Notes under the pieces: generated by a model
What the model was told of the DNA's origin: nothing
The model's input: the letters and a program-made list of their open reading frames with translations, nothing else
Database searches by the model: none
From: Mesorhizobium sp. WSM3862
Lineage (GTDB): Bacteria > Pseudomonadota > Alphaproteobacteria > Rhizobiales > Rhizobiaceae
NCBI RefSeq assembly: GCF_002294985.1
Contig: NZ_NSGE01000006.1
Coordinates: 62,001 to 126,000, forward strand
DNA: 64,000 nt
Direction of reading: 5' to 3'
Part shown: positions 16,281 through 24,824 of the stretch, piece by piece
Layout: the number at the start of each line of letters is the position of its first letter
How positions within the stretch are numbered: position 1 is the stretch's first letter
Position numbers and translations under genes: made by a program

Positions 16281-19200
16281 TTAACTCTCCGCAGCAACGA
16301 TCACGTCTGCTTTGGCGCCATCCCGCACCCGCTTCGGCGGCTCCTTGATCCGGAACCACGTCACATAAAGCGCCGGCAGGAAGAGCAGCGTGATCGCCGT
16401 GCCGGCGATGATGCCACCCATCATCGCGTAGGCCATCGGTCCCCAGAACACCTCGCGCGCGATCGGGATGAGGGCCAGGCTGGCCGCCGCCGCCGTCAGC
16501 GCGATCGGCCGCATCCGGTGCTCGGTCGCCTCGATCACGGCTGTCCAGCGGTCCTTGCCCTCGGCGACGAGATCCTCGATCTGCACGATTAGGATGACCG
16601 AGTTGCGGATCAGGATGCCGATCAGCGCCAGCACGCCGAGAATGGCGACGAAGCCGAGCGGCGCGCCGCTGGGCACCAGGGCGGCCACCACGCCGATCAG
16701 CCCGAGCGGCGCCACCGCCACCACCAGGAACAGGCGTTGGAAGCTTTGCAACTGCACCATCAGGATGGTCGCCATGATGAACAGCATCAAGGGCACCACG
16801 GCCGCGATCGGTCCTTGGCTCTTGGCACTTTCTTCGACAGAGCCCGCTATTTCGACCGAATAGCCGGGCGGCAGCTTGGCGATGAAGGCCTCGACCGAAG
16901 GCTTAAGCTCGTTGACCACGGTCGCAGGCAGCACGTCGCCCACCAGGCCGGCGCGCACGGTGATTGTCGGCGTGCGGTTGCGCCGCCACACTGTCGGCTG
17001 CTCGAGGTCGTAGCGGAAATTGGCGATGGCAGCCAAGGGGATCGACTCGCCCGTGCCGGTCGGCAATTGCATGTTCTGCAGCGTCGAGATCGAGCTGCGG
17101 TCCGCCTCGCGCGAGCGCGCAACGACATTGATCAAGTAGGTGGCGTCGCGCACTTGGGTGATCGTCGAGCCGCCCACCGTGCTGTTCAGCGCGCTGGCGA
17201 TATCGGACGAGGTGATGCCGAGCTGGCGCGCCTTGTCCTGCAGCACGTCGACCCTCATCACGCGCTGCGGTTCGTTCCAGTCGAAGGTCGGCGCGGCGAG
17301 CCTCGGATTGGCGGAGATCACGCCGGCAAACTGTTGCGCCATTTCGCGCACCGTCTGGATGTCGGGACCGCCGACGCGGTACTGCACAGGCCTGCCGACC
17401 GGCGGCCCGAGCTCGAGCGGCTTGACGAACGCGTCGGTGCCGACGAACTCCTGGCGCAGCAGCTTTTCCAGCGCCGGTTTCACCCGGTTGCGCGCTTCGA
17501 TGCTCTTGGTGACGATGACGGTCTGACCGAAATAGGGATTGGCCGACTGAACGTCATAGGCAAGCACGAAGCGCACCGCGCCCTGGCCAATGTACGAACT
17601 GAAATGGTCGATGTCGGGGTTGCCGACCAGCGCCCGCTGCTCGAAGCGCTCCATCTGGTCGCGCGTCTCGGTAATCGAGGAGTTCTGCGGCAGGTTCCAG
17701 TCGACGATCAGCTCCGGCCGGTCCGATGGCGGGAAGAACTGCTGCTGGACGAGGCCGAAGCCGGCGACCGAGGCCGCGAACACAAGCATCGTCACGATGA
17801 TCGTCAGCCAATGGCGGCGAACCGAGAAGACAAGCACGCGCCGGAACAGTGACGTGAACCGGCCGGGCTGGTCGTGATGTTTTTCCTTCATCGTCGCCGG
17901 CAGGATGGTGACCCCGAGCAGCGGCGCGAACAGCACCGCCACGATCCATGACACCAGCAGCGACACCGCGATGACGACGAACAGCGTGAAGGTGTACTCG
18001 CCTGCGGCGCTCGAGTTGAGCCCGATCGGGATGAAGCCGGCGACTGTCACCAGCGTGCCGGTCAGCATCGGGAAGGCGGTCGAGGTGTAGACATAGGTCG
18101 CCGCCTTGCGCAGGTTGTCGCCGACCTCCAGCCGCGCCACCATCATCTCGACGGCGATCATGGCATCGTCGACCAAAAGGCCGAGCGCGATGATCAGCGC
18201 ACCGAGCGAGATGCGCTGCAGCGATATCCCGAGATACGCCATGACCGTGAAGGTGATGGCCAGCACCAGCGGAATTGATAGTGCGACGACGAAGCCGGCG
18301 CGCAGTCCGAGGCTGATGAAGGAGACGGCGAGCACGATGGCGACGGCCTCGAACAGCGCCCGCGTGAAGCCCGAGACCGCCTCCTCGACGATCACCGGCT
18401 GGTCGGCGACCAGATGCACCCCGACGCCGACCGGCAGGTCGGCCAGCACCTTCTGCATCTCCTCGTGCAGCGCTTCGCCGAATTTGAGCAGATTGGCGTT
18501 CGGCTTCATGCCGATGGCAAGCCCGATCGCATCCTGGCCGTTGAAGCGGAACAAGGCCGTCGGCGGGTCGACATAGCCGCGCCTGATCGTCGCCACGTCG
18601 CTCAGTCGGAAGAAGCGGTCGTTGACGCGCAGGTTGATGGCCCGCAGGCTCTCCTCGGAGGTGAACTGGCCTCCGACGCGCACGCTGACGCGCTCCGGAC
18701 CGGACTGCACGACGCCGGACGGCGTGATGGCGTTCTGCGCCTGCAGGCTGGCGACAATCTGCTGCTGGTTGAGGCCAAGCGCGGCGATCTGGCGGCTGGA
18801 GAATTCCAGGTAGATCGCCTCGTCCTGCGCGCCGACCAGGTCAACCTTGCCGGCATTCGGCACGGTCAGGATCTTTGTCCTCACATCCTCGACATAGTCG
18901 CGCAATTGGCGCGGCGTAAGTCCGTCGGCGGTGAAGGCGTAGATGTTGCCGTAGACATCGCCGAAGCGGTCGTTGAAGAACGGTCCCTGCACGCCTTGCG
19001 GCAACTGCGCCTTGATGTCGTTGACCATGTTGCGCACCTGAAGCCAGTTCGGCACGACATCGCGCGCCTTGGTGGTGTCCTTCAGGTTGACGAAGATGAC
19101 GGTCTGGCCGGCCGTGGTGACGGATCTGGTGAAGTCGAGGCTGTCGAGCTCCTCGAGCTTCTTCTCGATGCGGTCGGTCACCTGCTGCACCGTCTCCTTG

Positions 19201-19376
19201 ACCGAGGCGCCCGGCCAATTGGCCTGGATGATCATGGTCTTGATGGTGAAGGCGGGATCTTCCTCGCGGCCGAGATTGAGATAGGAGAAAATCCCGGCCA
19301 CGACGAAGACCAGCATGAAATACCACACCATGGAGCGGTGGCTGAGCGCCCAATCGGAAAGATTGAAGCCCTGCAT
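16281..19376 (-). CDS. RND efflux pump, inner-membrane transporter
   Basis: This is a proton-driven RND transporter of 1031 residues, probably exporting hydrophobic drugs or toxic compounds. It has the 12-helix, two-loop RND layout: an N-terminal cytoplasmic start and first helix (MVWYFMLVFVVAGIFSYL), the porter domain (LGREEDPAFTIKTMIIQANW), and helix 4 with the proton-relay pair in GLLVDDAMIAVEMM. The ATG at 19376 shares one base with the stop of the second adaptor (TGATG). Two adaptor genes precede it, an arrangement like Pseudomonas TriABC. No outer-membrane channel gene is adjacent. Confidence 0.92.
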   Translation of the reverse strand: MQGFNLSDWALSHRSMVWYFMLVFVVAGIFSYLNLGREEDPAFTIKTMIIQANWPGASVKETVQQVTDRIEKKLEELDSLDFTRSVTTAGQTVIFVNLKDTTKARDVVPNWLQVRNMVNDIKAQLPQGVQGPFFNDRFGDVYGNIYAFTADGLTPRQLRDYVEDVRTKILTVPNAGKVDLVGAQDEAIYLEFSSRQIAALGLNQQQIVASLQAQNAITPSGVVQSGPERVSVRVGGQFTSEESLRAINLRVNDRFFRLSDVATIRRGYVDPPTALFRFNGQDAIGLAIGMKPNANLLKFGEALHEEMQKVLADLPVGVGVHLVADQPVIVEEAVSGFTRALFEAVAIVLAVSFISLGLRAGFVVALSIPLVLAITFTVMAYLGISLQRISLGALIIALGLLVDDAMIAVEMMVARLEVGDNLRKAATYVYTSTAFPMLTGTLVTVAGFIPIGLNSSAAGEYTFTLFVVIAVSLLVSWIVAVLFAPLLGVTILPATMKEKHHDQPGRFTSLFRRVLVFSVRRHWLTIIVTMLVFAASVAGFGLVQQQFFPPSDRPELIVDWNLPQNSSITETRDQMERFEQRALVGNPDIDHFSSYIGQGAVRFVLAYDVQSANPYFGQTVIVTKSIEARNRVKPALEKLLRQEFVGTDAFVKPLELGPPVGRPVQYRVGGPDIQTVREMAQQFAGVISANPRLAAPTFDWNEPQRVMRVDVLQDKARQLGITSSDIASALNSTVGGSTITQVRDATYLINVVARSREADRSSISTLQNMQLPTGTGESIPLAAIANFRYDLEQPTVWRRNRTPTITVRAGLVGDVLPATVVNELKPSVEAFIAKLPPGYSVEIAGSVEESAKSQGPIAAVVPLMLFIMATILMVQLQSFQRLFLVVAVAPLGLIGVVAALVPSGAPLGFVAILGVLALIGILIRNSVILIVQIEDLVAEGKDRWTAVIEATEHRMRPIALTAAAASLALIPIAREVFWGPMAYAMMGGIIAGTAITLLFLPALYVTWFRIKEPPKRVRDGAKADVIVAAES

Positions 19377-20449
19377 CAGACCCCGCCCTCCGGCACCTTG
19401 ACTTTCTGGCCTTCGCTCAAGCTGTGGACGCCCGCGGTGACGACGCGCATGCCTGCCTCGAGGCCTTCGGCCACCGTGAAGCTGCCGCCCTTTTTCGACG
19501 CGATCTTGATCTCGCGCGCGCTCACGCTTGAGGACTGCGGATCGACGACCCACACCATTTCCGAGCCATTCTTTTCCAGCAGCGCCGATATCGGCAGTTC
19601 GATTGTCGGCGCCAGCTTGGTCATGCGCGTCGCCGTGATCGTCGAGCCCAGCCGGAACGCTGACGGCGGATTGACCAGGGTCAGCCGCACGCGGCGGGTG
19701 CGGGTCGAGCCCTCCGATTGCGGCGCGACCTCGCGCAGCTTGGCGTCGGTTTTGATGGTCGGCAGCGATTGCAGAATGATCTCGAACGGCGCGCCGACGG
19801 TGAGATCGCCGGTCAATTGGTCGGGAATGTCGACCACTGCCTCGCGCGGATCGGTGCGGGCTACGGTGACGACGGTCTGTCCCGGCGAAACCGTCTGGCC
19901 GACTTCGGCGCCGATCGCTGTGACGACGCCGTCGAAATCGGAGAACAGCCGGGCATAACCGAGCTGCTCCTGCGACTTGGCCAGAGCGGCATTGGCGCGC
20001 TCGACGCCGGCTTCCGCCGCCTGGCGCGCTTGCTTGGCGGCATCGAACGTAGCCTGCGAAGTATTGGCGGAGGCAAGCAGTTGGCGCTGCCGCTCCTCGC
20101 TGGCCGCGGCATTGGCGAATTGCGCCTGCGCGTTCGACAGATCGGCTTTCGATGCCTGGACGGCGAACTCCAGCGCCGTCGGATCGAGCGCCGCGATCGT
20201 CGTGCCCTTGCTGACGATGTCGCCGACCTTGACGTCGCGCGAGACGACGCGGCCGAGCAGGCGGAAGGCGAGGTCGGCGCTGTATTGCGGCTCGATCGAG
20301 CCGGCAAAGCCGAAGGTCTCGACGGTCTTCGGTTCGACCACCATCGACAGGACCGGCCGGATGACCTCAGGCGCCTTCTCGTCCGAACGCGAGCAGGCGG
20401 CAAGCGCAGCAAGAAGAACCAGCGAAGCTATGTGCGGCAACCGGTTCAT
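19376..20449 (-). CDS. RND efflux periplasmic adaptor, second (lipoprotein)
   Basis: This is a membrane fusion protein of 357 residues linking the RND transporter to an outer-membrane channel. It has a lipoprotein signal with lipobox LAAC (about Cys18), a barrel/lipoyl segment (FRLLGRVVSRDVKVGDIVSK), an alpha-hairpin rich in Ala and Gln (about residues 90-160) and a second lipoyl half (VGQTVSPGQTVVTV). The start at 20449 overlaps the first adaptor stop (ATGA). Confidence 0.9.
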   Translation of the reverse strand: MNRLPHIASLVLLAALAACSRSDEKAPEVIRPVLSMVVEPKTVETFGFAGSIEPQYSADLAFRLLGRVVSRDVKVGDIVSKGTTIAALDPTALEFAVQASKADLSNAQAQFANAAASEERQRQLLASANTSQATFDAAKQARQAAEAGVERANAALAKSQEQLGYARLFSDFDGVVTAIGAEVGQTVSPGQTVVTVARTDPREAVVDIPDQLTGDLTVGAPFEIILQSLPTIKTDAKLREVAPQSEGSTRTRRVRLTLVNPPSAFRLGSTITATRMTKLAPTIELPISALLEKNGSEMVWVVDPQSSSVSAREIKIASKKGGSFTVAEGLEAGMRVVTAGVHSLSEGQKVKVPEGGV

Positions 20450-21579
20450 TGGCTGGACCCCGCCACCTCGATCGTCTGCCCGGGACTGAGCAACTGTCCG
20501 GCGGCCGTCACGACGCTCTGGCCTTCCTGCAGACCCCTGTCGACGACGACCACGCCGGAATCGAAGGCGAGCACCTCGACCGGCGCCGCGGTCACCTCCT
20601 TGCTCGACGGGTCGACGATCCAAACCGCGGGCTTGCCGGCGGTGGAGGTCAGCGCCTGCCAGGGCAGCAAGACGGCTTTGACGGACTTGGCGCTGACCGT
20701 GCCGATCACGGCCGCGCCCAGCGGCATGCCGGCAGGCGTATCGGGAATGCCGACCTTGACCCGGATCGATCCCGACTGGGTATCGACCGCCGGTGAGATC
20801 TCGCGCACTTTGCCGACAGCCCTGACCTGAGGGTCGGAAAGCAGCGTGATCGTCACCGCCGGGGAGGGCGGCGTCTGGGCAACCAGCGTTTCATGCACGT
20901 TGAAGACCGCGTCGCGGTCGCCGTCCTCGGCGACGGTGAACACGGTCTGCGCCGCCTGCACCACCTGCCCGGCTTCGACCTGGCGCGCCGTGATGACGCC
21001 GCCGGCTCCTGCCTTGAGCTCGGTGAAGGAAAGATTTTCCTTGGCGTTGGCCAAGGCGCTTTGCGCCGCATCGACGCTGCCTTGCGCCACTTTCAGCGTC
21101 TGGTTGGCGGTGTCGAAATCGCGTCTGGTGGTAAAACCCTGGGAGAGCAGCGTCTTTTGCCGCTGGTAAGTGGCCGCCGCCTGGGTGAGCTGCGCCTGCG
21201 CGGCGTCGAGGTCGGCCTGAGCCGAGCGCAGGTCCGATTCCTGTTCCTGCGGATCGATGCGGGCAAGCACCGCCCCTTTATCGACATGCTGGCCGACATC
21301 GACCAGCCGCTCGGCGACGCGCCCGCCGACGCGGAACGACAGATTGTTGAGCGTGCGGGCCGCAATCACCCCGGTCAGCGAGGTCCGCGGCGCGTAGTCG
21401 GCAAGCGCGACCGTCTGTGTGGTCACCATCACGGGCAGCTTTTTGTCGGCTGCCTGCTGCTTCTGGCAACCTGAAACCAACAGCGCCGCGACACAGGTCA
21501 GCAGCAGCAAGGTGTTTGGACAACATGCAGGGCGGAGCGGCAAGGACGGCAAGGCGGACGATGTCGCGTTCCTGCTCAT
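20446..21579 (-). CDS. RND efflux periplasmic adaptor, first (lipoprotein)
   Basis: This is another membrane fusion protein, 377 residues, different in sequence from its neighbour. The signal ends in lipobox VSGC (about Cys38); the lipoyl half FRVGGRVAERLVDVGQHVDK, a long alpha-hairpin (about 100-180) and the barrel domain follow. A GAGGG ribosome site precedes the ATG at 21579. It is the first gene of the three-gene pump operon. The 247-nt spacer to the divergent gabT holds the promoters of both; no regulator gene is adjacent. Confidence 0.9.
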   Translation of the reverse strand: MSRNATSSALPSLPLRPACCPNTLLLLTCVAALLVSGCQKQQAADKKLPVMVTTQTVALADYAPRTSLTGVIAARTLNNLSFRVGGRVAERLVDVGQHVDKGAVLARIDPQEQESDLRSAQADLDAAQAQLTQAAATYQRQKTLLSQGFTTRRDFDTANQTLKVAQGSVDAAQSALANAKENLSFTELKAGAGGVITARQVEAGQVVQAAQTVFTVAEDGDRDAVFNVHETLVAQTPPSPAVTITLLSDPQVRAVGKVREISPAVDTQSGSIRVKVGIPDTPAGMPLGAAVIGTVSAKSVKAVLLPWQALTSTAGKPAVWIVDPSSKEVTAAPVEVLAFDSGVVVVDRGLQEGQSVVTAAGQLLSPGQTIEVAGSSQ

Positions 21580-21826
21580 GGTTCCCTCGGCCCGCGGGAG
21601 CCGCTCCCGGCAGCGGCACGTCGCGGCTGAAGCGAGGATAATCGATCGGCCGGAAAAGGAAACTGTTTCTGCCCGACGATCGACCGGCTGGTCGAGATCG
21701 ATTTCGGCCTTGCGGCAGGCCCAATCGACTGAGCCAATGTGCCGACTTGAGGAAAACCTGAAATAAGGTCAGAAGAGGCTTTGACGGCATCAAAACAGAG
21801 CGGGCGCCTGCCCGATGAGGTGTGAG

Positions 21827-23104
21827 ATGAAGAATTCAGCCATTTCCGAACGCAAGAACCAGTCGATCTCGCGGGGCGTCGGCATGACCACGCAGATCTA
21901 CGCCGATCGTGCCGAGAATTCGGAAATCTGGGACGTCGAGGGTCGCCGCTACATCGACTTCTCGTCGGGCATTGCGGTGGTCAACACGGGTCACCGCCAT
22001 CCGAAAGTGATCGAGGCGGTCAAGTCGCAGCTCGACCGCTTCACCCACACCTGTCATCAGGTCGTTCCTTACGAGAGCTATGTGCGCCTCGCCGAGCGGC
22101 TGAACGGCATGCTGCCCGGCAAGTTCGACAAGAAGACCGTCTTCGTCACCACCGGCGCAGAGGCGGTCGAGAACGCCGTCAAGATCGCGCGCAACGCCAC
22201 CGGTCGCCAGGCGGTTATCGCCTTTTCCGGCGGCTTCCACGGCCGCACCTTCATGGGCATGGCGCTGACCGGCAAGGTCGTGCCTTACAAGGTTGGCTTC
22301 GGCGCCATGCCGGCCGATGTCTTCCATGCGCCGTTCCCGGTCGCGCTGCACGGCGTGTCGGTCGCGGATTCGCTTGCAGCGCTCGACAAGTTGTTCAAGG
22401 CCGATGTCGATCCGGCCAGGGTCGCGGCCATCATTGTCGAGCCGGTGCAGGGCGAGGGCGGCTTCTACGAGGCGCCGCGCGATTTCATGACGGCACTGCG
22501 CAAGACCTGCGACCAGCACGGCATCCTTCTTGTCGCCGACGAGGTGCAGACCGGCTTTGCCCGCACCGGCAAGATGTTCGCGATGGAGCACCATGACGTG
22601 GCGCCGGATCTCACCACCATGGCCAAGAGCCTCGCCGGCGGGTTCCCGCTGTCGGCCGTCACCGGCCGCGCCGAGATCATGGACGCGCCTGGACCGGGCG
22701 GGCTCGGCGGCACCTATGGCGGCAGCCCGATCGGCGTCGCCGCGGCGCATGCCGTGCTCGACGTCATCGAGGAAGAAAAGCTGTGCGAGCGTGCCAACGC
22801 GCTCGGCGCCAGGCTGAAGCAGCGGCTGGCGTCGATCCGCGAGGACGTGCCGGAGATCGTCGACATCCGCGGCCCGGGCTTCATGAACGCCGTCGAGTTC
22901 AATGATGTGAACAAGGGCCTGCCCTCGGCGGAATTAGCCAATGCGGTGCGGCTGAAGGCGCTCGACAGGGGCCTCATCCTGCTCACCTGCGGCGTCTATA
23001 GCAACGTCATCCGCTTCCTGTCGCCAATCACCATCCAGGACGGCGTCATGACCGAGGCGCTGGATATCCTCGAGACCTCGATCCGCGAGGCGCGGGCGGC
23101 TTGA
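21827..23104 (+). CDS. gabT: 4-aminobutyrate aminotransferase
   Basis: This is a class III PLP-dependent aminotransferase, 425 residues, converting 4-aminobutyrate and 2-oxoglutarate to succinate semialdehyde and glutamate. Family motifs are TTGAEAVENAVKIAR (phosphate binding), GGFHGRT, EPVQGEGG, VADEVQTGFARTG and the PLP lysine in MAKSLAGGFPLSAVTG. ATG 21827 is chosen over ATG 21815 because the GAGGTG ribosome site sits between them. No succinate semialdehyde dehydrogenase gene is adjacent. A close paralogue acting on another omega-amino acid cannot be excluded. Confidence 0.88.
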   Translation: MKNSAISERKNQSISRGVGMTTQIYADRAENSEIWDVEGRRYIDFSSGIAVVNTGHRHPKVIEAVKSQLDRFTHTCHQVVPYESYVRLAERLNGMLPGKFDKKTVFVTTGAEAVENAVKIARNATGRQAVIAFSGGFHGRTFMGMALTGKVVPYKVGFGAMPADVFHAPFPVALHGVSVADSLAALDKLFKADVDPARVAAIIVEPVQGEGGFYEAPRDFMTALRKTCDQHGILLVADEVQTGFARTGKMFAMEHHDVAPDLTTMAKSLAGGFPLSAVTGRAEIMDAPGPGGLGGTYGGSPIGVAAAHAVLDVIEEEKLCERANALGARLKQRLASIREDVPEIVDIRGPGFMNAVEFNDVNKGLPSAELANAVRLKALDRGLILLTCGVYSNVIRFLSPITIQDGVMTEALDILETSIREARAA

Positions 23105-23112
23105 GCCAACCC

Positions 23113-23136
23113 TACCTCCCCACAAGGGGGAGGGTA
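23113..23136. terminator. Palindrome between convergent genes
   Basis: CCTCCCC and GGGGAGG pair around ACAAG, extended by TA pairs outside. It lies between gabT and the convergent flavoprotein gene, where a bidirectional terminator would be expected, though no T run follows. The form TACCTCCCCACAAGGGGGAG is also a common Mesorhizobium intergenic repeat. Confidence 0.5.
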
Positions 23137-23142
23137 AGCGCG

Positions 23143-24396
23143 TCAGCCTGCGGCCCTTGCCGGCTCGTCCTGGCTGAAGGCCGCAAGCGCCGCCTTCAGC
23201 GCATCCGGCCCGGCTGCCACGGTGTGAGGCGCGGGCGAGAAGCCGGCGCCGAGCATCTTGCGGCCGAGCATGTGGTCGGCCGGGCGGTTGACGGATTCGA
23301 TGCCGAGCAGTCTGTTGCCGGCATAATGGTAGATCGAGAACTTGTTCTCGGCCGGCTCGCCCAGCACGACATGGCTGTCGCCGCCTTGCGTCAGGCCGAC
23401 CATCTGCAGCTTCATGTCGCCGATATCCGACCAGAACCAAGGCACGGCCGCGAAGGGTTCGGCGTGGCCGACGATGGTGCGCGCGGCAAGCCGCGCCTGG
23501 TCGGTGGCGTTCTGCACCGATTCCAGCCGCACGTCGCCGCCGGTGAACCAGTGCCGGTAGGAGGCGGCATCGCCGACGGCGAGGATTTCCGGGATCGAGC
23601 TCTGCATATGCTGGTCGACGCGGATGCCGTTGGCGATCGCGATGCCGGCGGCTTCGGCCAGCTCGACATTGGGCACCACGCCGATGCCGATGATCACCAG
23701 TTGCGCCGGCAGGCGCTCGCCGCTTAACGTGATCGCGGCCGAAACGCGGCCGCCTTCGCCTTCCAGACGGGCAACCGTGGTGCCGGTGAGCACGCGCACG
23801 CCCATCGCCTCCAGGCGCTGGCGCACATGCGCCGCGATCGCCGGCGCCACGGCGCGGCCGAGAAGCCTGTCGAGCGCCTCGACGACGGTGACCTTGCGGC
23901 CGGCGGCCCTCAGCGTCGCTGCGATTTCGAGGCCGATGAAGCCGCCGCCGAGGATGACGACCTCTTCGCTCTGCGCGCTCAACTCGCGGATCAGCCGCGC
24001 ATCGGCCAGCGAGCGCAGCGACAGCACGCCGGCGAGCTCCGCGCCATCGAGCTTGAGGAGGCGCGGCCGCGAGCCGGTGGCCAGCACCAGTAGGTCGAAG
24101 GGAATTGTGCCGCCGCCTGAAACGTCCAGCCTGCGCTCGCCACCATCGATCCTGTCGATCCAAACGCCCGGCCGGTAGTCGATGGCATTGCCGGAATAGA
24201 AGGCCTCGCCGCGCAAAGGCTGCGGCTTGGCTTCGGCCTCCTTGATGAAGGTCTTGGACAGCGGCGGCTTGTGATAGGGCAGCTCGTTCTCGTCGCCGAT
24301 CAGGATGACAGGCCCGTCATAGCCTTCCTCACGCAGGCTAGCGGCCGCCTGCACGCCGGCATGACCCGCACCGACAATGACCACCCCGTTCTTCAT
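23143..24396 (-). CDS. FAD/NAD(P)-dependent ferredoxin-reductase-like oxidoreductase
   Basis: This is a 417-residue flavoprotein of the putidaredoxin/rhodocoxin reductase type, which moves electrons from NAD(P)H to a 2Fe-2S ferredoxin. The FAD-binding motif is VIVGAGHAGVQAA at the N terminus, the second dinucleotide fold has VVILGGGFIGLEIAATL, and the second FAD contact is ILAVGDAA. The C-terminal domain (VPWFWSDIGDMKLQMVG) is typical of the group. An AAGGG ribosome site lies 7 nt before ATG 24396. No ferredoxin or oxygenase gene is adjacent, so its partner is unknown. It is divergent from the iron operon. Confidence 0.88.
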   Translation of the reverse strand: MKNGVVIVGAGHAGVQAAASLREEGYDGPVILIGDENELPYHKPPLSKTFIKEAEAKPQPLRGEAFYSGNAIDYRPGVWIDRIDGGERRLDVSGGGTIPFDLLVLATGSRPRLLKLDGAELAGVLSLRSLADARLIRELSAQSEEVVILGGGFIGLEIAATLRAAGRKVTVVEALDRLLGRAVAPAIAAHVRQRLEAMGVRVLTGTTVARLEGEGGRVSAAITLSGERLPAQLVIIGIGVVPNVELAEAAGIAIANGIRVDQHMQSSIPEILAVGDAASYRHWFTGGDVRLESVQNATDQARLAARTIVGHAEPFAAVPWFWSDIGDMKLQMVGLTQGGDSHVVLGEPAENKFSIYHYAGNRLLGIESVNRPADHMLGRKMLGAGFSPAPHTVAAGPDALKAALAAFSQDEPARAAG

Positions 24397-24545
24397 CGCA
24401 ACCCTTTTTGCCTTCAAATCTAGGATCTTCCGCCAAGTGGCGATTGTCTGCCGCCGCCGCAAGAGCCTTGGTCCGGGTCGCACCCAGGATGGCCGCCTGT
24501 CAATCCGGATATCCGCCGCATTCTCCGGCTTAAAGTTGATAATTC

Positions 24546-24568
24546 CAGTTTAGAATAATTCTAAACTG
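24546..24568. promoter_or_regulatory. Irr box (iron control element), perfect palindrome
   Basis: An 11-bp perfect inverted repeat around one A reads CAGTTTAGAAT-A-ATTCTAAACTG. Its core, TTTAGAA-TAA-TTCTAAA (24549-24565), equals the published consensus of the iron control element bound by Irr in Rhizobiales. A TTGATA hexamer (24536-24541) lies just upstream, so the box would cover a promoter spacer and -10 region, the position of a repressor site. It precedes the imelysin operon by about 250 nt; the flavoprotein start is 150 nt away in the other direction. The rest of 24397-24697 shows no other gene. Confidence 0.85.
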
Positions 24569-24697
24569 TTGTTTCAATTGAATTTTCTCTGTACCGCCAG
24601 TTGACTTCCAGCCGCTCCGCCGCTTTATGGAGGGCTGCGCTCCTGGCGCATTCCTTTGATGTCTGGGCCTTTAACCCTTTCGATTGGAGGCATTTCG

Positions 24698-24811
24698 GTG
24701 TCTTTTGCTGATTGGCCGCGCCATTGCGCGGCAACTTTGCCTTTACGGTCATTCGTGCTTGCGCTGGCGCCGCGCGCCGGCGGCCGCATGCCTATGTCAT
24801 TGAATTTCTGA
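24698..24811 (+). CDS. Possible 37-residue leader ORF before the imelysin gene
   Basis: A GTG-started frame of 38 codons (MSFADWPRHC ... MPMSLNF) has a full GGAGG ribosome site with 7-nt spacing (24686-24690). Its TGA stop touches the AGGAG ribosome site of the imelysin gene, a layout seen in translational coupling. The product resembles nothing I know: a Cys, an Arg/Ala/Leu-rich centre and no clear membrane helix. It could be a chance frame in GC-rich DNA. The evidence is ribosome site and position only. Confidence 0.35.
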   Translation: MSFADWPRHCAATLPLRSFVLALAPRAGGRMPMSLNF

Positions 24812-24824
24812 GGAGATGGGATTG

